Assembly: GCA_903834465.1 (NCBI GenBank)
Contig: CAILJB010000091.1
Coordinates: 79,085 to 143,084 of the forward strand
DNA length: 64,000 bases
Source: an uncultured Pseudomonadota bacterium
GTDB taxonomy: Bacteria; Pseudomonadota; Gammaproteobacteria; Methylococcales; Methylomonadaceae
Reading direction: 5' to 3'
In this document: positions 25,365-35,730 of the stretch, piece by piece
Layout of the letters: each line of letters opens with the position of its first letter
Position numbering within the stretch: the stretch's first letter is position 1
The notes under the pieces: model-generated
The model's input: only the letters and a program-made list of their open reading frames with translations
Databases searched by the model: none
Told to the model about the DNA's origin: nothing
Translations under genes and position numbers: made by a program

Positions 25365-25935
25365 CGTTCAATTCCGCTAGTGTATTGATATTTTCAAACC
25401 CCGTTGCGTCTGCACCAAAATCTACATACTGCGTTTTATGCTGTTTAAACCAGAGTCGCACTTTTCGATCGCCTTGTGCTAAATAAGATTCCAAATTAGC
25501 TTGCAAACTTTTTTTTACAACTAAAAAAACCGAATGAACCTGTTCGCCCGTACAGGCAACTGTAATATCTGCGTCATTTTGTTTATGCTGCTCAAGTAAA
25601 TAGCACAATTGCTCCGTGGTAATAAATGGTGCATCACACGGTACAATTAACAAAACATCCGCATTACTGTCACACATTACTGCTAAAATTCCCGCTAATG
25701 CACCTGAAAAATCTTGCGTTATATCGCTAATCACCGGTACACCAAAAGTTTGATACGTCTCTAAATTTCGGTTCGCGTTAATCACTAATTCATCCACAAG
25801 CGGACGCAATGCACTAAACGAATAATGAATTAACGGTTGCCCACGAAAAAGTTGCAATCCTTTATCTTGGTAATTCATACGGCTAGCCTGACCGCCAGCA
25901 AGAATCACGCCTGTTACTTTTGTTTGCGAGGTCAT
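25354..25935 (-). CDS. mobA: Molybdenum cofactor guanylyltransferase
   Basis: A 193-residue nucleotidyltransferase: LAGGQASRMNYQDKGLQLFRGQPLI is the GTP-binding start, PCDAPFI carries the Mg-binding Asp, and SVFLVVKKSLQANLESYL and the closing FENINTLAELN fit MobA. It attaches GMP to molybdopterin to make the bis-MGD cofactor, used for example by formate dehydrogenase in methanotrophs. Normal length for the family. Confidence 0.93.
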   Translation of the reverse strand: MTSQTKVTGVILAGGQASRMNYQDKGLQLFRGQPLIHYSFSALRPLVDELVINANRNLETYQTFGVPVISDITQDFSGALAGILAVMCDSNADVLLIVPCDAPFITTEQLCYLLEQHKQNDADITVACTGEQVHSVFLVVKKSLQANLESYLAQGDRKVRLWFKQHKTQYVDFGADATGFENINTLAELNAIV

Positions 25936-25985
25936 AATGTTAAGCTGTAGCCTGTTTTTTATCTATGTTAAGGGAGACAATTAAA

Positions 25986-26393
25986 ATGAAAATCGATTTA
26001 AAAAAATTGCTTTTAACTACCACAATTTTAGTCATTATTACAGGTTGCACGAGTAATCCAGAAAAAATTACTGAAGATTCTGCCACAAAAGCAACCCCTG
26101 CTGTATTAGTAAATGATTACCCAACCCGCGACCGCGTAGAATATGTATTGAATTGTGTCGCGCAACACGGCGGTTTGAGTTATATCAATCAATATGCGTG
26201 CGGCTGCAAAATTGACAAGATTGCCGAAACATTAAGTTTTAATGATTATGAGGCAGCAAAAACATTTTCTTATCTTAAATCAATGGCTGGCGACAACGGT
26301 GGAATGGCGAGAGATCCAAAACAAAGTAAAGATTTACGCAAACAGTTAAAAGAGGTTGAAGACACTGCTGAAAAAAGCTGTTTTGTAAAATAA
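25986..26393 (+). CDS. Small lipoprotein of unknown function
   Basis: A 135-residue predicted lipoprotein (lipobox IITGC). AAGGGAG precedes the ATG at 25986, which is preferred to an in-frame start 21 bases upstream. The mature part contains four cysteines, including NCVAQHGGLSY, YACGCKID and a C-terminal KSCF, so disulfides are likely. No known domain. It lies 35 bases before a diguanylate cyclase on the same strand. Confidence 0.75.
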   Translation: MKIDLKKLLLTTTILVIITGCTSNPEKITEDSATKATPAVLVNDYPTRDRVEYVLNCVAQHGGLSYINQYACGCKIDKIAETLSFNDYEAAKTFSYLKSMAGDNGGMARDPKQSKDLRKQLKEVEDTAEKSCFVK

Positions 26394-26428
26394 ACTGTTC
26401 GTCGTTCGTTTAAATTTTCGAGTTTCTT

Positions 26429-28837
26429 ATGTACAAAATTTCCATCAAAACATTACTGGCTATCGTGATGAGTTTTGTACTTGTCGCGGTATTTGTGCCA
26501 TTAACGTTTATTGTGTATACCGAAAACAACGAAATTCATTTATTGCGTGACGAACAAATCGGTACTGTCCTCATTCCCGAATTGCAACATATCAACATTT
26601 TACTCGCACAGCATCGTGGTACTGCCAATCGTCTACTAAATGGTAATCGTGAGTTAATTCCTTTTTTAACGGATTTAGAAAATCATCTTGATAATGCGTT
26701 TACGGGGCGTATTTTAGAATGTCAAGCGCAAGCCATTGTTTTACCGTGTGAACGATTGAGCAATCTGCAAACGAAATGGAATAGTTTGAAAGCAACGTAT
26801 TTAACACTGACTGTGAGCGAAAATTTTAGTCAGCACACGCTGCTTATCACCGATATGCTGGCATATTCAACGGATATTGCTGATAACAGTAATTTAAGTT
26901 TAGACAGTCAATTATCCAGTTATTACCTCATGAATAGCATGGTAGAAAATTTGCCTCATTTAATGGAACATATTGGGCAATTACGCGGATTTGGTAGCGG
27001 GTTGATGATGCCGCAGCACGTTATGAATACGGCTGAACAAATCGAAGTCGCCAAATTGGTACATGGAGTGTATTTATCGACACAAGCCGTTAATTTACAA
27101 CTCGAAAAAGTGTTTACTGTTTTACCGTCCTTTGAATACGAACAACGCAAAAATTTGCAGGAAACGAATCGTAAAATTGAGCAATTCTTATTGATTGTTG
27201 AACAGCATATTCTTCAACGTGAAGGCACATTAAGCAATCAAGCGTTTTACTCCCAAGCTAGCGACGTTATCACGCAAATTATGACATTGTATACGCCCGT
27301 CGTGGGTGCGCTTAATCTGGAGTTAAATCGACGTATCGACGCTTTATTGTTTAAACGATACCTCATTTTTGCAGGGGCTTTTTCATTGGTATCGTTGTTA
27401 ATTGGCTTTTTGTACCATTTTAAGAAACGGTTACGGGCTTTAAATCGCGCCATTATTTATTGCGAGCAATTAAGCGTCGAAAATTACAATCATCCAATTG
27501 AAATTGAATATCACGATGAAATTGGGCAATTGCTTACGGCGTTAAATGTTATGCGACATCGATTAGCCAATAATGTTGAACAATTAAAACACAGCATTAG
27601 TCGTTTAACAGAGGCGCAGCGTATTGCACAATTGGGTGATTGGGATTGGAATATACAAACAAATGAATTGTACTGTTCTAATGAAAGCTATCGCATTTTA
27701 GATATAACAGAAAACATCGTCGAATGGAGTTTTGAACGTTTTTTGAATCGGATTACAACCACTGATCGCGATAATGTTACCGCCACGTTCGCCCATGCTG
27801 AACGTGTTGCAGGAAATTATGATGTGGAATATCGGGTGAATTGCAAAAATGGTGAAACAAAAATGATTCACCAACGCATCGAAAGTCGCCTGGATACTTC
27901 AGGTAATGTTGTACGAATGATTGGTACGCTGCAAGACGTAACAATTCAACGTGAAATGGAAACGAAAATTCGTTTAGCCGCACAAGTATTTGACCATATT
28001 GGTGAGGCGATTGTCGTCACGGATGAAAACAACAACGTGACCTTAATTAACAAAGTATTTACGGAAATTACCGGTTACAACAGCAACGATGTGTTGGGAC
28101 GCAACCCAAATTTTCTCAGTTCAGGTAAACAAGACTCAAATTTCTACGTTACCATGTGGCATGACATTAACACCCATGGTTTATGGAAAGGTGAAGTGTG
28201 GAATCAACGCAAAGATGGCACAATTTATCCTGAAATTTTAACCATTACTACCATGCGTAACGCGCATGGCAAAGTTATCAATCACATTGGTATTTTTTCA
28301 GATATTACCTTGCAAAAACGCGCCACGGAACAAATTGAATATCTCGCGCACTACGACAGTTTAACCGGTTTAATGAATCGCATGGCTCTGCAAGAAGCCT
28401 TTGAACTTGCATTGGTTTCTACGCAAAAAAATCAGCAATTATTGGCATTATTATTTATAGATTTAGACGGCTTCAAAGCCGTAAACGATAATTTAGGTCA
28501 TGATGTTGGTGATGAGGTGTTGAAAATTACCGCTGAACGGTTGAGAAAAAATGTGCGCGAACGTGATTTGATTGCGCGTTTGGGCGGCGATGAATTTGTG
28601 GTCGTCTTAACACATTTAACCGACACGCATCATATTGTCCCGATTGCCGACAAATTACTGCATGCTTTAAATCAAAGGCTTACCGGTAACACGAAGAACC
28701 TTTTGATTACGCCAAGCATCGGTATTGCCGTGTATTCTGAAACTTGTAACGACTACGAAAAATTACTAACCAGTGCCGACAAAGCAATGTATATGGCTAA
28801 AACGCACGGAAAAAATAATTATCAATTTGCAACCTAA
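26429..28837 (+). CDS. Membrane PAS-PAS-GGDEF diguanylate cyclase
   Basis: An 802-residue sensor enzyme. Layout: membrane segment (10-30), a periplasmic all-helical sensor of about 280 residues with an NIT-like HRG motif (LLAQHRGTANRLLNGN), second membrane segment (about 312-332), a HAMP-like linker (about 333-387), PAS domain (about 392-510), second PAS domain (about 520-640), and a C-terminal GGDEF domain. The active site is RLGGDEF, and the product-inhibition site RERD sits five residues before it, so this is an active, feedback-inhibited maker of cyclic di-GMP. The ligand of the periplasmic sensor is unknown. Confidence 0.94.
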   Translation: MYKISIKTLLAIVMSFVLVAVFVPLTFIVYTENNEIHLLRDEQIGTVLIPELQHINILLAQHRGTANRLLNGNRELIPFLTDLENHLDNAFTGRILECQAQAIVLPCERLSNLQTKWNSLKATYLTLTVSENFSQHTLLITDMLAYSTDIADNSNLSLDSQLSSYYLMNSMVENLPHLMEHIGQLRGFGSGLMMPQHVMNTAEQIEVAKLVHGVYLSTQAVNLQLEKVFTVLPSFEYEQRKNLQETNRKIEQFLLIVEQHILQREGTLSNQAFYSQASDVITQIMTLYTPVVGALNLELNRRIDALLFKRYLIFAGAFSLVSLLIGFLYHFKKRLRALNRAIIYCEQLSVENYNHPIEIEYHDEIGQLLTALNVMRHRLANNVEQLKHSISRLTEAQRIAQLGDWDWNIQTNELYCSNESYRILDITENIVEWSFERFLNRITTTDRDNVTATFAHAERVAGNYDVEYRVNCKNGETKMIHQRIESRLDTSGNVVRMIGTLQDVTIQREMETKIRLAAQVFDHIGEAIVVTDENNNVTLINKVFTEITGYNSNDVLGRNPNFLSSGKQDSNFYVTMWHDINTHGLWKGEVWNQRKDGTIYPEILTITTMRNAHGKVINHIGIFSDITLQKRATEQIEYLAHYDSLTGLMNRMALQEAFELALVSTQKNQQLLALLFIDLDGFKAVNDNLGHDVGDEVLKITAERLRKNVRERDLIARLGGDEFVVVLTHLTDTHHIVPIADKLLHALNQRLTGNTKNLLITPSIGIAVYSETCNDYEKLLTSADKAMYMAKTHGKNNYQFAT

Positions 28838-28855
28838 AAAGAGCAACAAAAGATT

Positions 28856-30166
28856 ATGACCGATTCCGACGAAGTTTATACCAAAGAAACCATTTTAAAT
28901 GTCCGTAGCGTTTTGGCGCGACATCGTTTGGTTGAAGAGTTAGTGCGAAAACAAAATTTAGTGGAATTGCAACGTTTACTCGAACAACTTGATGCTAATT
29001 CCACGGCAGAAATGCTGGAAATTTTTTCGCATGATGATCGGCAAATTGTCTGGGAGTTAATCGCCGAAGAGCGCAAAGAAGAAATTTTGACTGCAATGCC
29101 GTATGACACACGCGTTGAATTAGCCGCCGATTTTCGTCCGCGTAATCGTAATATGGTCATTCGTGTTTTCGATTTACATGCAGGTCTATTGCGTCAAATC
29201 CCTATTGAATCGAAAAGCGATTTAGCACATGCCAAACCCATTTGGATTGATTTGGTCATGCCCGAAGAGGAACATTTAAACTGGGCGCAAGATGTATTTG
29301 ATGTTGAATTACCCAATCCCAAAGAGCTTACCGATTTAGAAACCAGTGCGCGGTTTTATATGGAAGACAACGGCGAAGTGCATTTGCATTCTGATTTTTT
29401 GCTCGACCGGAAAGACGAATCACGCAACGTCGCGGTGGCATTTGTGTTAAAAAAAGACACGTTGTTTTCAGTACGCAGCGAAGAATTACCCGCATTCCGA
29501 CTGCAACGCTTACGCGCCAGAGCTGAATCTGATTACATTTCAGATGCAAAAGATTTGCTGCTCGATTTATATGCCGCTGATGTTGAATATTCTGCGAACG
29601 CACTCGAAGATATTTATACCGAACTAGAATCTGTTGGACGGCAAGTTTTCAAATCTTATATGACCGATGAAGAAGCGGCAAAAATTCTTGCTGCCATCGC
29701 CGAAGAAGAAGATTTGAATGGACGAATTCGCCGTAACGTTCTCGATACGCGACGAGCATTATCCTTTTTAATGCGCGGCAGATTTTTATCTGTTATTCAA
29801 CATGAAGATGTGCGTGAGATTTTACGCGATATAGAGTCACTCGATGGTCATACCTCGTTTTTGTTTAATAAAATCAACTTCCAATTGGATGCAACTGTCG
29901 GTTTTATTAACGTTAATCAGAATAAAGATATTAAACGCCTAACGGTGATAAGTTTAGTATTTATGCCGCTCAATGTGATTGCCGGAATTGGAGGCATGTC
30001 TGAATTTTCAATGATGACGCAAGGGATTCCGTGGCAGATTGCTTACGGTTGTTTTGGCGTTAGCATGGCGGTAGTCAGTTGGCTTACTTTTCATCTGGTG
30101 CAGTTTTTTGAACGACGCAAAATAAAACGTCTGTCAATGGAGAATCGTAAAGTTCAACAACGATGA
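28856..30166 (+). CDS. corA: CorA-type divalent metal ion transporter with MgtE-N-like domain
   Basis: A 436-residue protein. The first ~130 residues look like an MgtE N-terminal helical domain ([23 protein letters not shown]-like repeats), followed by a CorA cytoplasmic domain and two C-terminal membrane helices. The pore signature at the end of TM1 reads GGMSEFSMM instead of the YGMN of classic CorA; this substitution is usual in this fused subfamily. It probably moves Mg2+ or Co2+. Its stop overlaps the next start by four bases (ATGA). Confidence 0.88.
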   Translation: MTDSDEVYTKETILNVRSVLARHRLVEELVRKQNLVELQRLLEQLDANSTAEMLEIFSHDDRQIVWELIAEERKEEILTAMPYDTRVELAADFRPRNRNMVIRVFDLHAGLLRQIPIESKSDLAHAKPIWIDLVMPEEEHLNWAQDVFDVELPNPKELTDLETSARFYMEDNGEVHLHSDFLLDRKDESRNVAVAFVLKKDTLFSVRSEELPAFRLQRLRARAESDYISDAKDLLLDLYAADVEYSANALEDIYTELESVGRQVFKSYMTDEEAAKILAAIAEEEDLNGRIRRNVLDTRRALSFLMRGRFLSVIQHEDVREILRDIESLDGHTSFLFNKINFQLDATVGFINVNQNKDIKRLTVISLVFMPLNVIAGIGGMSEFSMMTQGIPWQIAYGCFGVSMAVVSWLTFHLVQFFERRKIKRLSMENRKVQQR

Positions 30167-32196
30167 GCTATTTTTTAATTATTGCAACATCAGGGCGAAT
30201 GCTCGCGCAAGCCGCGCAACATGAGGGTTATGATGTTTTAGTAATTGATTGTTATGCTGACGTTGATACGCAAAAGTATGCTAAAAAAGTTGTTCGCGTT
30301 GATTCGCTTTCTATCGAAAATTTAAGCCCTGCCCTTGATTCATTAAAAATGTACACGATTGCGGGCATCGTTTATGGCAGTGGTTTTGAAACATTCCCTG
30401 AAAGTTTGCATTTTTTACAACATCGTTTTTCATTGTTCGGTAATTCTCCAAGTGTTTTTGAGCGCGTGCAAAATAAAAAAGAATTTTTTTCTGCGCTAGA
30501 ATTTTTAGAAATTCCTTATCCTGAAACGCAATTTGAATGTCCCGATTCATGTAATTCTAAAACGTGGTTATGCAAACCACTGAGCGGGCAAGGCGGCGTT
30601 GGTATTTCATTTAATGATTCCAATAAAAGTGACAGGTATTGGCAGCGTTATTGCGAAGGGAAAGCCGGTTCTGTTTTGTTTTTAGCCGCTGAAAAAAATG
30701 TCACCGTCATCGGTTTTCATCGCCAGTGGACACACGCCACAGATGGAAATGAATTTTTGTTTGCTGGTATTTGTCATGACGATTCTATTGCAAAAATATA
30801 CCGCATACGCATTACTAATTGGTTACACAAATTAGTCGATTATTTTGATTTGCGAGGTTTGAATTCCTTGGATTTTATTCAAACAGACACCGATATTTTC
30901 GTTTTAGAAATCAATCCGCGTCCATCAGCGAGTATGCAGCTTTATAACGCACCGCTTTTTTCTATGCACCTACAAGCAAATCCCCTTCCCTTCAAAAATG
31001 AAAGTTTTACTGTATACCAAATTATTTATGCTTCGCGTTCACTAATTATTCCCGCTAATTTTAATTGGTTAGCTGATTGTCAGGATTTACCGCATGCGGG
31101 GTCAATAATTCGCAAAAATCAACCCATTTGCAGTATGATTGCCGGTGATGTGCAAAACGAATTTGCACTCACAAAATTAAGATTTAATACTCAACAATTG
31201 GAAAGGTATTTGACTATGAAACAAGCGAGTGTGAATAAACTTACACAACCATTGGTACAACAACTTATCGACAATGCGGCAAAATTGCGTGTTGGCGTGG
31301 AGGTTTTAGAAAACGGTTGCACCGTGATTGATGCAGGGATTAACCATCTTGGTGGATTGGAAGCGGGTCGCATTATTGCCGAAATTTGTTTAGGCGGCAT
31401 GGGAACAGTGACAATCAGTCACAGTCCATACACCACGAATTGGCCTTTATCTGTCAATGTTCACACGGGAAATCCTGTTTTAGGTTGTTTGGGTAGTCAA
31501 TATGCGGGCTGGAGTTTGTCGCACGAAAAATATTATGCGTTAGGTTCAGGCCCTGCGCGGGCGATGGCAACAAAACAAAAAGATGGTCAAACCGAACCTG
31601 TTGAAGAATTATACAAAGAATTGGCGTATCACGATGAAGCCGATAGCGCGACATTAGTTATTGAAAATGATGCCATTCCACCATTGGCAATTATTGAAAA
31701 AGTTGCTGCCGCGTGTGGTGTTTCGCCAGAAAAATTAACCATTGTTGTAACGCCAACAAGTAGTTTGGCAGGTGGTGTGCAAGTGGTGGCGCGTGTTTTA
31801 GAAGTTGCTATGCACAAAGCGCATGCGTTGCATTTCCCATTAGAAAACATTGTTGATGGCAGTGGTTCTGCGCCCATTTGTCCACCGCACCCAAACTTTG
31901 TTAAAGCAATGGGACGTACCAATGACGCTATTTTGTTTGCCGGACAAGTGCATTTATTTGTAAAAGGCAGTGATGAAGCGGCTGAAAAATTAGCCAAAGA
32001 ATTACCAAGTTCAACCTCGAAAGATTACGGTAAACCTTTTGCCGAAATTTTCAAAGCCTATGAATATGACTTTTTCAAAGTCGATGCGATGTTATTTAGT
32101 CCTGCTAGCGTGATTGTGACTGCTGTAGAATCGGGCAAAAGTTTCCGTGCAGGTCAACTTGATAATGCACTATTAGATTTATCATTTGGGCTTTAA
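30163..32196 (+). CDS. mch: ATP-grasp / methenyl-tetrahydromethanopterin cyclohydrolase fusion
   Basis: A 677-residue in-frame fusion. Residues 1-351 form an ATP-grasp protein of the Orf5 type found beside mch in methylotrophs ([35 protein letters not shown], and [14 protein letters not shown] as the metal-binding part). Residues 352-677 are a full-length Mch (326 residues): [58 protein letters not shown]. Mch converts methenyl-H4MPT to formyl-H4MPT in formaldehyde oxidation; the Orf5 family is linked to H4MPT or methanofuran-type cofactor synthesis. An ATG at 31216, preceded by GGAAAGG nine bases upstream, could start Mch separately. Confidence 0.9.
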   Translation: MSYFLIIATSGRMLAQAAQHEGYDVLVIDCYADVDTQKYAKKVVRVDSLSIENLSPALDSLKMYTIAGIVYGSGFETFPESLHFLQHRFSLFGNSPSVFERVQNKKEFFSALEFLEIPYPETQFECPDSCNSKTWLCKPLSGQGGVGISFNDSNKSDRYWQRYCEGKAGSVLFLAAEKNVTVIGFHRQWTHATDGNEFLFAGICHDDSIAKIYRIRITNWLHKLVDYFDLRGLNSLDFIQTDTDIFVLEINPRPSASMQLYNAPLFSMHLQANPLPFKNESFTVYQIIYASRSLIIPANFNWLADCQDLPHAGSIIRKNQPICSMIAGDVQNEFALTKLRFNTQQLERYLTMKQASVNKLTQPLVQQLIDNAAKLRVGVEVLENGCTVIDAGINHLGGLEAGRIIAEICLGGMGTVTISHSPYTTNWPLSVNVHTGNPVLGCLGSQYAGWSLSHEKYYALGSGPARAMATKQKDGQTEPVEELYKELAYHDEADSATLVIENDAIPPLAIIEKVAAACGVSPEKLTIVVTPTSSLAGGVQVVARVLEVAMHKAHALHFPLENIVDGSGSAPICPPHPNFVKAMGRTNDAILFAGQVHLFVKGSDEAAEKLAKELPSSTSKDYGKPFAEIFKAYEYDFFKVDAMLFSPASVIVTAVESGKSFRAGQLDNALLDLSFGL

Positions 32197-32204
32197 AAAA
32201 TAAT

Positions 32205-32237
32205 AAACCGTCTCTATTCAAAGCATAGAGGCGGTTT
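32205..32237 (+). terminator. Rho-independent terminator after mch
   Basis: AAACCGTCTCTAT (32205-32217) pairs with ATAGAGGCGGTTT (32225-32237), one G-U pair. It follows the mch stop by a few bases. The rest of 32238-32377 shows no gene. Confidence 0.75.
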
Positions 32238-32377
32238 ATCAAACACCACGTTCTGCCAGTTCATATGATGTCGTGTCATAATTTCCCCTAAAAGCCCTTC
32301 ATTTTCTTTTGCGTTAATTCGTTATTTATTTTTTGAATTCACATTTCTGCTCAATTGAAAAATAGAACTGAACTATA

Positions 32378-32443
32378 ATGCACGCCATTATTAGTCCTAA
32401 TCCTACTGCCATTGCGGCAGCTTTAGAAATGAGTTTGAATTAA
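32378..32443 (+). pseudogene. Possible remnant of ccmB 3' end
   Basis: A 21-codon frame directly before ccmC reads MHAIISPNPTAIAAALEMSLN and then stops. Its last residues (AIAAALEMSLN) resemble the C-terminus of CcmB proteins, which end in an AAALRIS-like tail, and ccmB normally precedes ccmC. ccmA and the rest of ccmB are not seen upstream. A small leader peptide or chance are alternatives. Confidence 0.3.
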
Positions 32444-32445
32444 CT

Positions 32446-33189
32446 ATGTTCATGCGATTTATTTATAAATTTTCCTCACCGCCTTATTTTTACGCGATAA
32501 GCGGGAAAATGTTGCCGTGGTTAACGGCATTATTTTTAATTTTATTAGGTTACGGTTTATACGGTGGTTTAGTGACCGCTCCGGCAGATTATCAACAAGG
32601 CGATAGCTTTCGCATTATTTACGTTCACGTTCCAGCGGCGTGGATGTCGATGTTTATTTATGTGGTCATGGCAATCAGTGGCGGCATCGGATTAGTTTGG
32701 CGTATCAAACTTGCCGAAATCGTCAGTATTTCTAGCGCGTCGGTTGGCGCAAGTTTCACATTTTTAGCACTCGTTACCGGTTCACTTTGGGGAAAACCGA
32801 TGTGGGGTGCGTGGTGGGTTTGGGATGCACGTTTAACATCGGAATTGATTTTGTTGTTTTTATATTTAGGCGTTATCGGACTTTATAACGGTATCGAAGA
32901 TAAACGCGCCGCGTCTCGTGCTGTAGCGATTTTAGCGTTAGTGGGCGTTGTAAATATTCCGATTATTCATTATTCGGTCGAATGGTGGAATACGTTGCAT
33001 CAAGGCGCGACAGTCACAAAATTAGACAAACCCTCCATTCATATCGATATGTTAATTCCACTGCTGGTCATGGCGGGGGCGTTTAAAGTCTATTATTTCA
33101 TCACGTTATTATTACGTTGCCGCAACGAATTATTAGAGCGCGAACAAAATGCTAAATGGATTGACGAATTATTGGAGAAAGCGAAATGA
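32446..33189 (+). CDS. ccmC: Haem exporter/transfer protein CcmC
   Basis: A 247-residue six-helix inner-membrane protein of cytochrome c maturation system I. The periplasmic WWD motif is present (WGAWWVWDARLTSELI), flanked by the two haem-binding histidines (IIYVHVPAAWMSM and IIHYSVEWWNTLHQG). CcmC presents haem to CcmE. It is the first intact gene of the cluster, and its stop overlaps ccmD (ATGA). ccmA and ccmB are not in the window. Confidence 0.95.
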   Translation: MFMRFIYKFSSPPYFYAISGKMLPWLTALFLILLGYGLYGGLVTAPADYQQGDSFRIIYVHVPAAWMSMFIYVVMAISGGIGLVWRIKLAEIVSISSASVGASFTFLALVTGSLWGKPMWGAWWVWDARLTSELILLFLYLGVIGLYNGIEDKRAASRAVAILALVGVVNIPIIHYSVEWWNTLHQGATVTKLDKPSIHIDMLIPLLVMAGAFKVYYFITLLLRCRNELLEREQNAKWIDELLEKAK

Positions 33190-33347
33190 GCGAATTTTTC
33201 GCAATGGGCGGTTATGCCTTTTATGTGTGGACATCTTACGGATTGACGTTTTTGTTATTGCTGATTGGCGTTATAAAACCGCTACTAGCAAACAAACAAA
33301 TTTTGCGTGACTTGCTCTTAAAACGTAAACGGGAGGGCAACGCATGA
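33186..33347 (+). CDS. ccmD: Haem exporter small subunit CcmD
   Basis: A 53-residue protein with one membrane helix (YAFYVWTSYGLTFLLLLIGVI) and a basic cytoplasmic tail (KRKREGN), the standard CcmD layout. It starts inside the ccmC stop and its own stop overlaps the ccmE start at 33344. CcmD helps release haem-loaded CcmE from CcmABC. Confidence 0.93.
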   Translation: MSEFFAMGGYAFYVWTSYGLTFLLLLIGVIKPLLANKQILRDLLLKRKREGNA

Positions 33348-33784
33348 GAATCATAAAACAAAAACGCTTATCACTGATTTTGTTAATGGTCGCGGGAATT
33401 TCGGTTGCCGTATTTTTCGGTTTACGAGCTTTTAACGATAATTTAATGTTTTTCTTTTCCGCATCGGATGTTGTGGAAGGCAAAGCCCCGAAAGACCATT
33501 TATTTCGTTTAGGCGGCATGGTGGTGAAAGGTAGCGTTGTGCGCCAACCCTCTGGTTTAACAGTTCGCTTCGTTTTAACCGATATGGCAAAAGAAGTCAC
33601 CGTCGAATACACAGGCATTTTGCCTGACCTTTTTCGTGAAGGACAAGGCATTGTGGCGAATGGCAAATTAGACGCAAATGGCGTTTTTATCGCCCAAGAA
33701 GTGTTAGCGAAACATGATGAAAACTATATGCCGCCTGAAGTAGCTGGCAGTATGAAAAATGCACCTGCGGAGACGCAAAAATGA
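33344..33784 (+). CDS. ccmE: Haem chaperone CcmE
   Basis: A 146-residue membrane-anchored periplasmic OB-fold protein that carries haem covalently. The N-terminal anchor is at about residues 8-26. The haem-binding histidine lies in LAKHDENYMPPEV near the C-terminus, and FRLGGMVVKGSV is the family start motif. The stop overlaps the ccmF start by four bases. Confidence 0.95.
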   Translation: MRIIKQKRLSLILLMVAGISVAVFFGLRAFNDNLMFFFSASDVVEGKAPKDHLFRLGGMVVKGSVVRQPSGLTVRFVLTDMAKEVTVEYTGILPDLFREGQGIVANGKLDANGVFIAQEVLAKHDENYMPPEVAGSMKNAPAETQK

Positions 33785-35730
33785 TGTTGCCGGAATTAGG
33801 TCAATTTTCGTTAATTTTGGCAGCATGTTTATCGTTGGTGTTAGCAGTTGTGCCATTGCTCGGCGTGCAAAAAGGCGTAGGCAGTTGGATTGCGATGGCG
33901 CGACCGTCGGCATTTGGACAAACCTTTTTCATGATAGTGTCCTACGGCATTTTGACCGCCTCGTTTATCAATCATGATTTCTCAGTGCTTTACGTTGCGT
34001 CAAATTCCAACACGCATTTGCCTTTTATGTATTTAGTCGCAGGGGTTTGGGGTTCGCACGAAGGTTCATTGCTGCTTTGGGCGTTGATTTTGTCATTGTG
34101 GACAGCCGTCGTTGCACTATTTAGTAAAAACCTGCCAACTGAACTCGTGGCGCGAGTATTAAGCATCATGGGTGCAGTGGCGTTAGGTTTCTTGTTGTTT
34201 GTGATTTTTACGTCAAATCCATTTGAACGCATTTTTCCAATTCCCGCCGAAGGTCGAGATTTAAATCCGCTGTTACAAGATCCCGGCATGGCGATTCATC
34301 CGCCGATGCTTTATATGGGATATGTTGGTTTTTCAGTCGCCTTTGCCTTTGCGATTGCCGCGTTGATGAATGGCAAACTTGATGCCGCGTGGGTGCGTTG
34401 GACTCGTCCTTGGACAACAACGGCGTGGTTATTTTTAACGCTCGGCATTGTACTCGGCAGTTGGTGGGCATATTACGAATTGGGTTGGGGCGGTTGGTGG
34501 TTTTGGGATCCTGTCGAAAATGCGTCATTTATGCCTTGGTTGGTTGGCACAGCGTTAATTCATTCACTTGCCGCGACTGAAAAACGCGGCATGTTCAAAA
34601 GTTGGACAATTTTATTGTCTGTTTTCGCTTTTTCACTCAGTTTACTTGGCACATTTTTAGTGCGTTCTGGCGTTTTAACATCGGTTCATGCCTTTGCTAG
34701 CGACCCAACACGCGGCATTTTCATTTTAGTATTTTTAGGCATTGTCGTCGGTGGTTCGTTGCTGTTATTTGCCATTCAAGCTCCCAAAATTCAAACAGAA
34801 GGACATTTTGAACTCGTGTCACGCGACGCACTGTTGCTAGTCAATAACGTTTTATTAGTCGCTACAACGGCAACAATTCTACTCGGTACGCTTTATCCGC
34901 TAGTCATTGACGCTTTAGGTTTGGGCAAAATTTCAGTAGGACCTCCATATTTCAATGGCGTATTCGTACCGTTGATGGCACCGCTGGCGTTTTTTGTCGG
35001 CATTGGCGTGTTAGCACGTTGGCGACAAGATAATATAAAACGTTTGTGGCAATTAGTCATGATTCCGCTTGCGGCAAGTTTGGCAATGGGTTTGATATTA
35101 GCCTTCTTACAATCGCATTTTTCTTGGGCGGCATTTATTGGTTTAACGCTCGCGGTTTGGACAGCGATTGGCGCAGGTTTCGGTATTTATGACCGTCTAA
35201 AAAATAAAACCGATAAATGGCAAGCCTTAATCCAACAACCTTTAAGCGTTTGGGCAATGACCGTCGCACATTTAGGGATTGCGGTATTTATTGTTGGCGT
35301 GACGATGGTTTCAACGTATTCGGAAGAAAAAGATATTCGTCTTGCGCCGAATGAATCGTTGCATTTAGCAGGCTTTGATTTTCTATTTCATGGCGTAAAA
35401 CCTTCAACGGGTGCGAATTATCAAGCGAATGAAGGTCGTTTTACCGTTACCAAAAATCAAAATTTAATCGCTGAATTACACCCTGAAAAACGGATTTATA
35501 ACGCCTCAGGCATGCCAATGACCGAAGCAGGTATTGATGCAGGTTTAACACGCGATTTGTTTGTTGCACTTGGCGAACCGCTTGGTGAGGATGGTTCGTG
35601 GGCATTGCGTATTTATTACAAACCCTTTGTGCGTTGGATTTGGGTAGGTGGTTTATTGATGGCATTTGGTGGCTTGCTTGCGGTTTTAGATAAACGTTAT
35701 CGTCGTGAAATTAAAGCGGAGGCGATTTAA
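33781..35730 (+). CDS. ccmF: Cytochrome c haem lyase subunit CcmF
   Basis: A 649-residue polytopic protein of the haem lyase complex CcmFHI. The WWD domain is intact (GWGGWWFWDPVENASFMPWL), as are the region GSHEGSLLLWALILS and the HPPMLYMGYVG segment with a conserved His. CcmF moves haem from CcmE to apocytochromes c with CcmH and CcmI. The next gene begins on the last base of its stop codon. Confidence 0.96.
   Translation: MMLPELGQFSLILAACLSLVLAVVPLLGVQKGVGSWIAMARPSAFGQTFFMIVSYGILTASFINHDFSVLYVASNSNTHLPFMYLVAGVWGSHEGSLLLWALILSLWTAVVALFSKNLPTELVARVLSIMGAVALGFLLFVIFTSNPFERIFPIPAEGRDLNPLLQDPGMAIHPPMLYMGYVGFSVAFAFAIAALMNGKLDAAWVRWTRPWTTTAWLFLTLGIVLGSWWAYYELGWGGWWFWDPVENASFMPWLVGTALIHSLAATEKRGMFKSWTILLSVFAFSLSLLGTFLVRSGVLTSVHAFASDPTRGIFILVFLGIVVGGSLLLFAIQAPKIQTEGHFELVSRDALLLVNNVLLVATTATILLGTLYPLVIDALGLGKISVGPPYFNGVFVPLMAPLAFFVGIGVLARWRQDNIKRLWQLVMIPLAASLAMGLILAFLQSHFSWAAFIGLTLAVWTAIGAGFGIYDRLKNKTDKWQALIQQPLSVWAMTVAHLGIAVFIVGVTMVSTYSEEKDIRLAPNESLHLAGFDFLFHGVKPSTGANYQANEGRFTVTKNQNLIAELHPEKRIYNASGMPMTEAGIDAGLTRDLFVALGEPLGEDGSWALRIYYKPFVRWIWVGGLLMAFGGLLAVLDKRYRREIKAEAI

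Noticed and set aside
28856..30166. The CorA GMN pore motif appears mutated to GMS.
   Set aside because: This form is usual in the MgtE-N/CorA subfamily, so it is not evidence of damage.
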